13,022 bases of DNA. It comes from an uncultured Kineosporia sp. (GTDB lineage Bacteria; Actinomycetota; Actinomycetes; Actinomycetales; Kineosporiaceae). A program made the position numbers and the translations under genes. The notes beneath the pieces were generated by a model. That model ran no database searches. It had not been told where the DNA came from and saw only the letters and a program-made list of their open reading frames with translations. How positions within the stretch are numbered: position 1 is the first letter of the stretch; each line of letters opens with the position of its first letter. Where the stretch lies: positions 1 to 13,022 of the forward strand of contig CALMAR010000217.1 of NCBI GenBank assembly GCA_937859855.1, in the 5' to 3' direction. Of the stretch, positions 12,228 to 13,022 are shown piece after piece.

Positions 12228-13022
12228 ATGGCCCTGTTCATGCTGTTCGCGTCGGGGTGGGGCGTGGTTCAGCTTGCCGCGCTGACGTGGCCGCTGGGCC
12301 GGTCCGCCGGCCTGGGCACGTGTCTCGCCGCAGTCGGCACCGGGATGTATGGCTGCGGTGTCGTGGCTCTGGCCGTGCAGATTCTGGCTGCGCGAACCGT
12401 CGCCGCCACGTCAGGGCACCCCCTGTACGACGTGGTGCAAACCGCGGGACACAGCTGGGACCCGGTGATCGAGGAGATCGTCAAGGTGCTCCCGCTGTTC
12501 GTGGTGGGAATCGTGCTGCGCCGCCGGCTGGCCTGGAATGTGGTCGACCACGTCGTGCTTGGCGCCGCGCTCGGTTCAGGATTTGGCCTGCTCGAGGGCG
12601 TGCTCCGCTTCTCCGACGAGGGCTCGCGGGCGCTGCCAGTGTCGGGTGGCTGGGTGCTGGCGGTCGGCCTGTCCGCGCCATTCGTCCCGAACTTTGTTAC
12701 GACCCTCACCTCGTGGCTGCCGGCGCCGGTGTCCAGTGTCGGGCTGGTACTGACGCCTGGTCCCGAGGTGTCGCAGCACCTGGTCTGGAGTGCCCTGGCC
12801 GGGTTCGGCGTCGGGCTCATGCTTCGCAGCCGGGGACTGTGGCGGGCGCTGGGTCTGGTTCCCCTGGTCCTGGCCGTCGTCGAGCACGTTGCCTTCAACC
12901 TGGACGCGGATTCGGCCACCTCGGCCCCATTCGCCCGGATTGTCGTGGCGGTAGCCTTGCCCACACTGCACCTACTTGGGCTCTACCCGCTGCTGGCCCT
13001 GGCGGCCGGTGCAGTAATTGAC
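12228..13022 (+). CDS. PrsW-family intramembrane protease (partial, runs off the window)
   Basis: An open frame of 265 codons runs without a stop to the window end. The protein is strongly hydrophobic with several helices. It shows the PrsW/CPBP-like metal-binding signature: EEIVK (Glu82-Glu83...Lys86), FGLLEG with Phe119 and Glu123 (the FxxxE motif), HLVWSALAGFGVGL starting at His184, and a further EHVAFN (Glu219-His220...Asn224). PrsW proteins are polytopic membrane proteases; Bacillus PrsW performs site-1 cleavage of an anti-sigma factor, but most family members, including actinobacterial ones, have no known substrate. The ATG has GGAAGGGG four bases upstream. The C-terminus is missing, so any additional domain is unseen. 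An overlapping long frame in another phase has arginine-rich composition and is an artefact of GC content. Confidence 0.75.
   Translation, partial: MALFMLFASGWGVVQLAALTWPLGRSAGLGTCLAAVGTGMYGCGVVALAVQILAARTVAATSGHPLYDVVQTAGHSWDPVIEEIVKVLPLFVVGIVLRRRLAWNVVDHVVLGAALGSGFGLLEGVLRFSDEGSRALPVSGGWVLAVGLSAPFVPNFVTTLTSWLPAPVSSVGLVLTPGPEVSQHLVWSALAGFGVGLMLRSRGLWRALGLVPLVLAVVEHVAFNLDADSATSAPFARIVVAVALPTLHLLGLYPLLALAAGAVID

Noticed and set aside
11875..12285. 136-codon + strand frame in the intergenic region
   Set aside because: It has an arginine-rich low-complexity translation and no family resemblance, has no Shine-Dalgarno sequence, and runs into the PrsW-like gene in another frame.
12257..13021. Arginine-rich 254-codon frame over the PrsW-like gene
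   Set aside because: Composition is typical of an out-of-phase GC-rich frame, and the overlapping frame from 12228 gives a coherent membrane protein with family motifs.

Overview
The window comes from a high-GC, Gram-positive actinobacterium. The evidence is the strong G/C bias at third codon positions, frequent GTG starts, start-stop overlaps of the GTGA/TGATG/ATGA type, an F420-type luciferase-like oxidoreductase, and KdpC and KdpB variants that look actinobacterial. I cannot name the genus from sequence alone.

Layout. Positions 81-419 encode a small YnfA/UPF0060 membrane protein, possibly read from a leaderless transcript. A candidate terminator and about 200 bases of leader DNA follow. 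The leader holds a tandem 11-bp-spaced CTGTCG element (candidate KdpE operator) and a hairpin just before the first ribosome binding site. Positions 626-8861 form one tightly packed potassium-uptake locus on the + strand: a 27-residue one-helix micro-ORF, kdpF, kdpA, kdpB, kdpC, then the sensor kinase kdpD and response regulator kdpE. The structural genes overlap or lie within 1 base of each other. KdpD has a very strong Shine-Dalgarno sequence preceded by a small hairpin, which would allow kdpDE to be expressed at a different level from the pump. KdpFABC is the high-affinity ATP-driven K+ uptake complex; KdpD senses potassium or osmotic conditions and phosphorylates KdpE, which activates the operon.

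Immediately after kdpE, in convergent orientation (8875-9627, minus strand), is a stand-alone protein resembling only the four-helix DUF4118 membrane module of KdpD plus a cytoplasmic tail, with no kinase or Walker/USP domains. Upstream of it on the minus strand is an F420-dependent luciferase-like monooxygenase (9683-10624). Positions 10723-11102 hold a decayed C-terminal fragment of a 3-hydroxyacyl-CoA/L-carnitine dehydrogenase, split over three reading frames. A dihydrofolate-reductase/RibD-C family protein lies on the minus strand (11211-11753). A gene-free stretch of about 470 bases follows, with a nested hairpin and a GTCAAC hexamer array. The window ends in a PrsW-family intramembrane protease gene (12228 to the edge, incomplete).

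The most interesting points are: the extra one-helix micro-ORF translationally coupled to kdpF; a roughly 100-residue four-cysteine insertion in KdpC together with an enlarged outward-facing loop in KdpB; and the orphan KdpD-like membrane sensor module beside kdpDE. Together they suggest a Kdp variant with accessory parts not present in the E. coli system.
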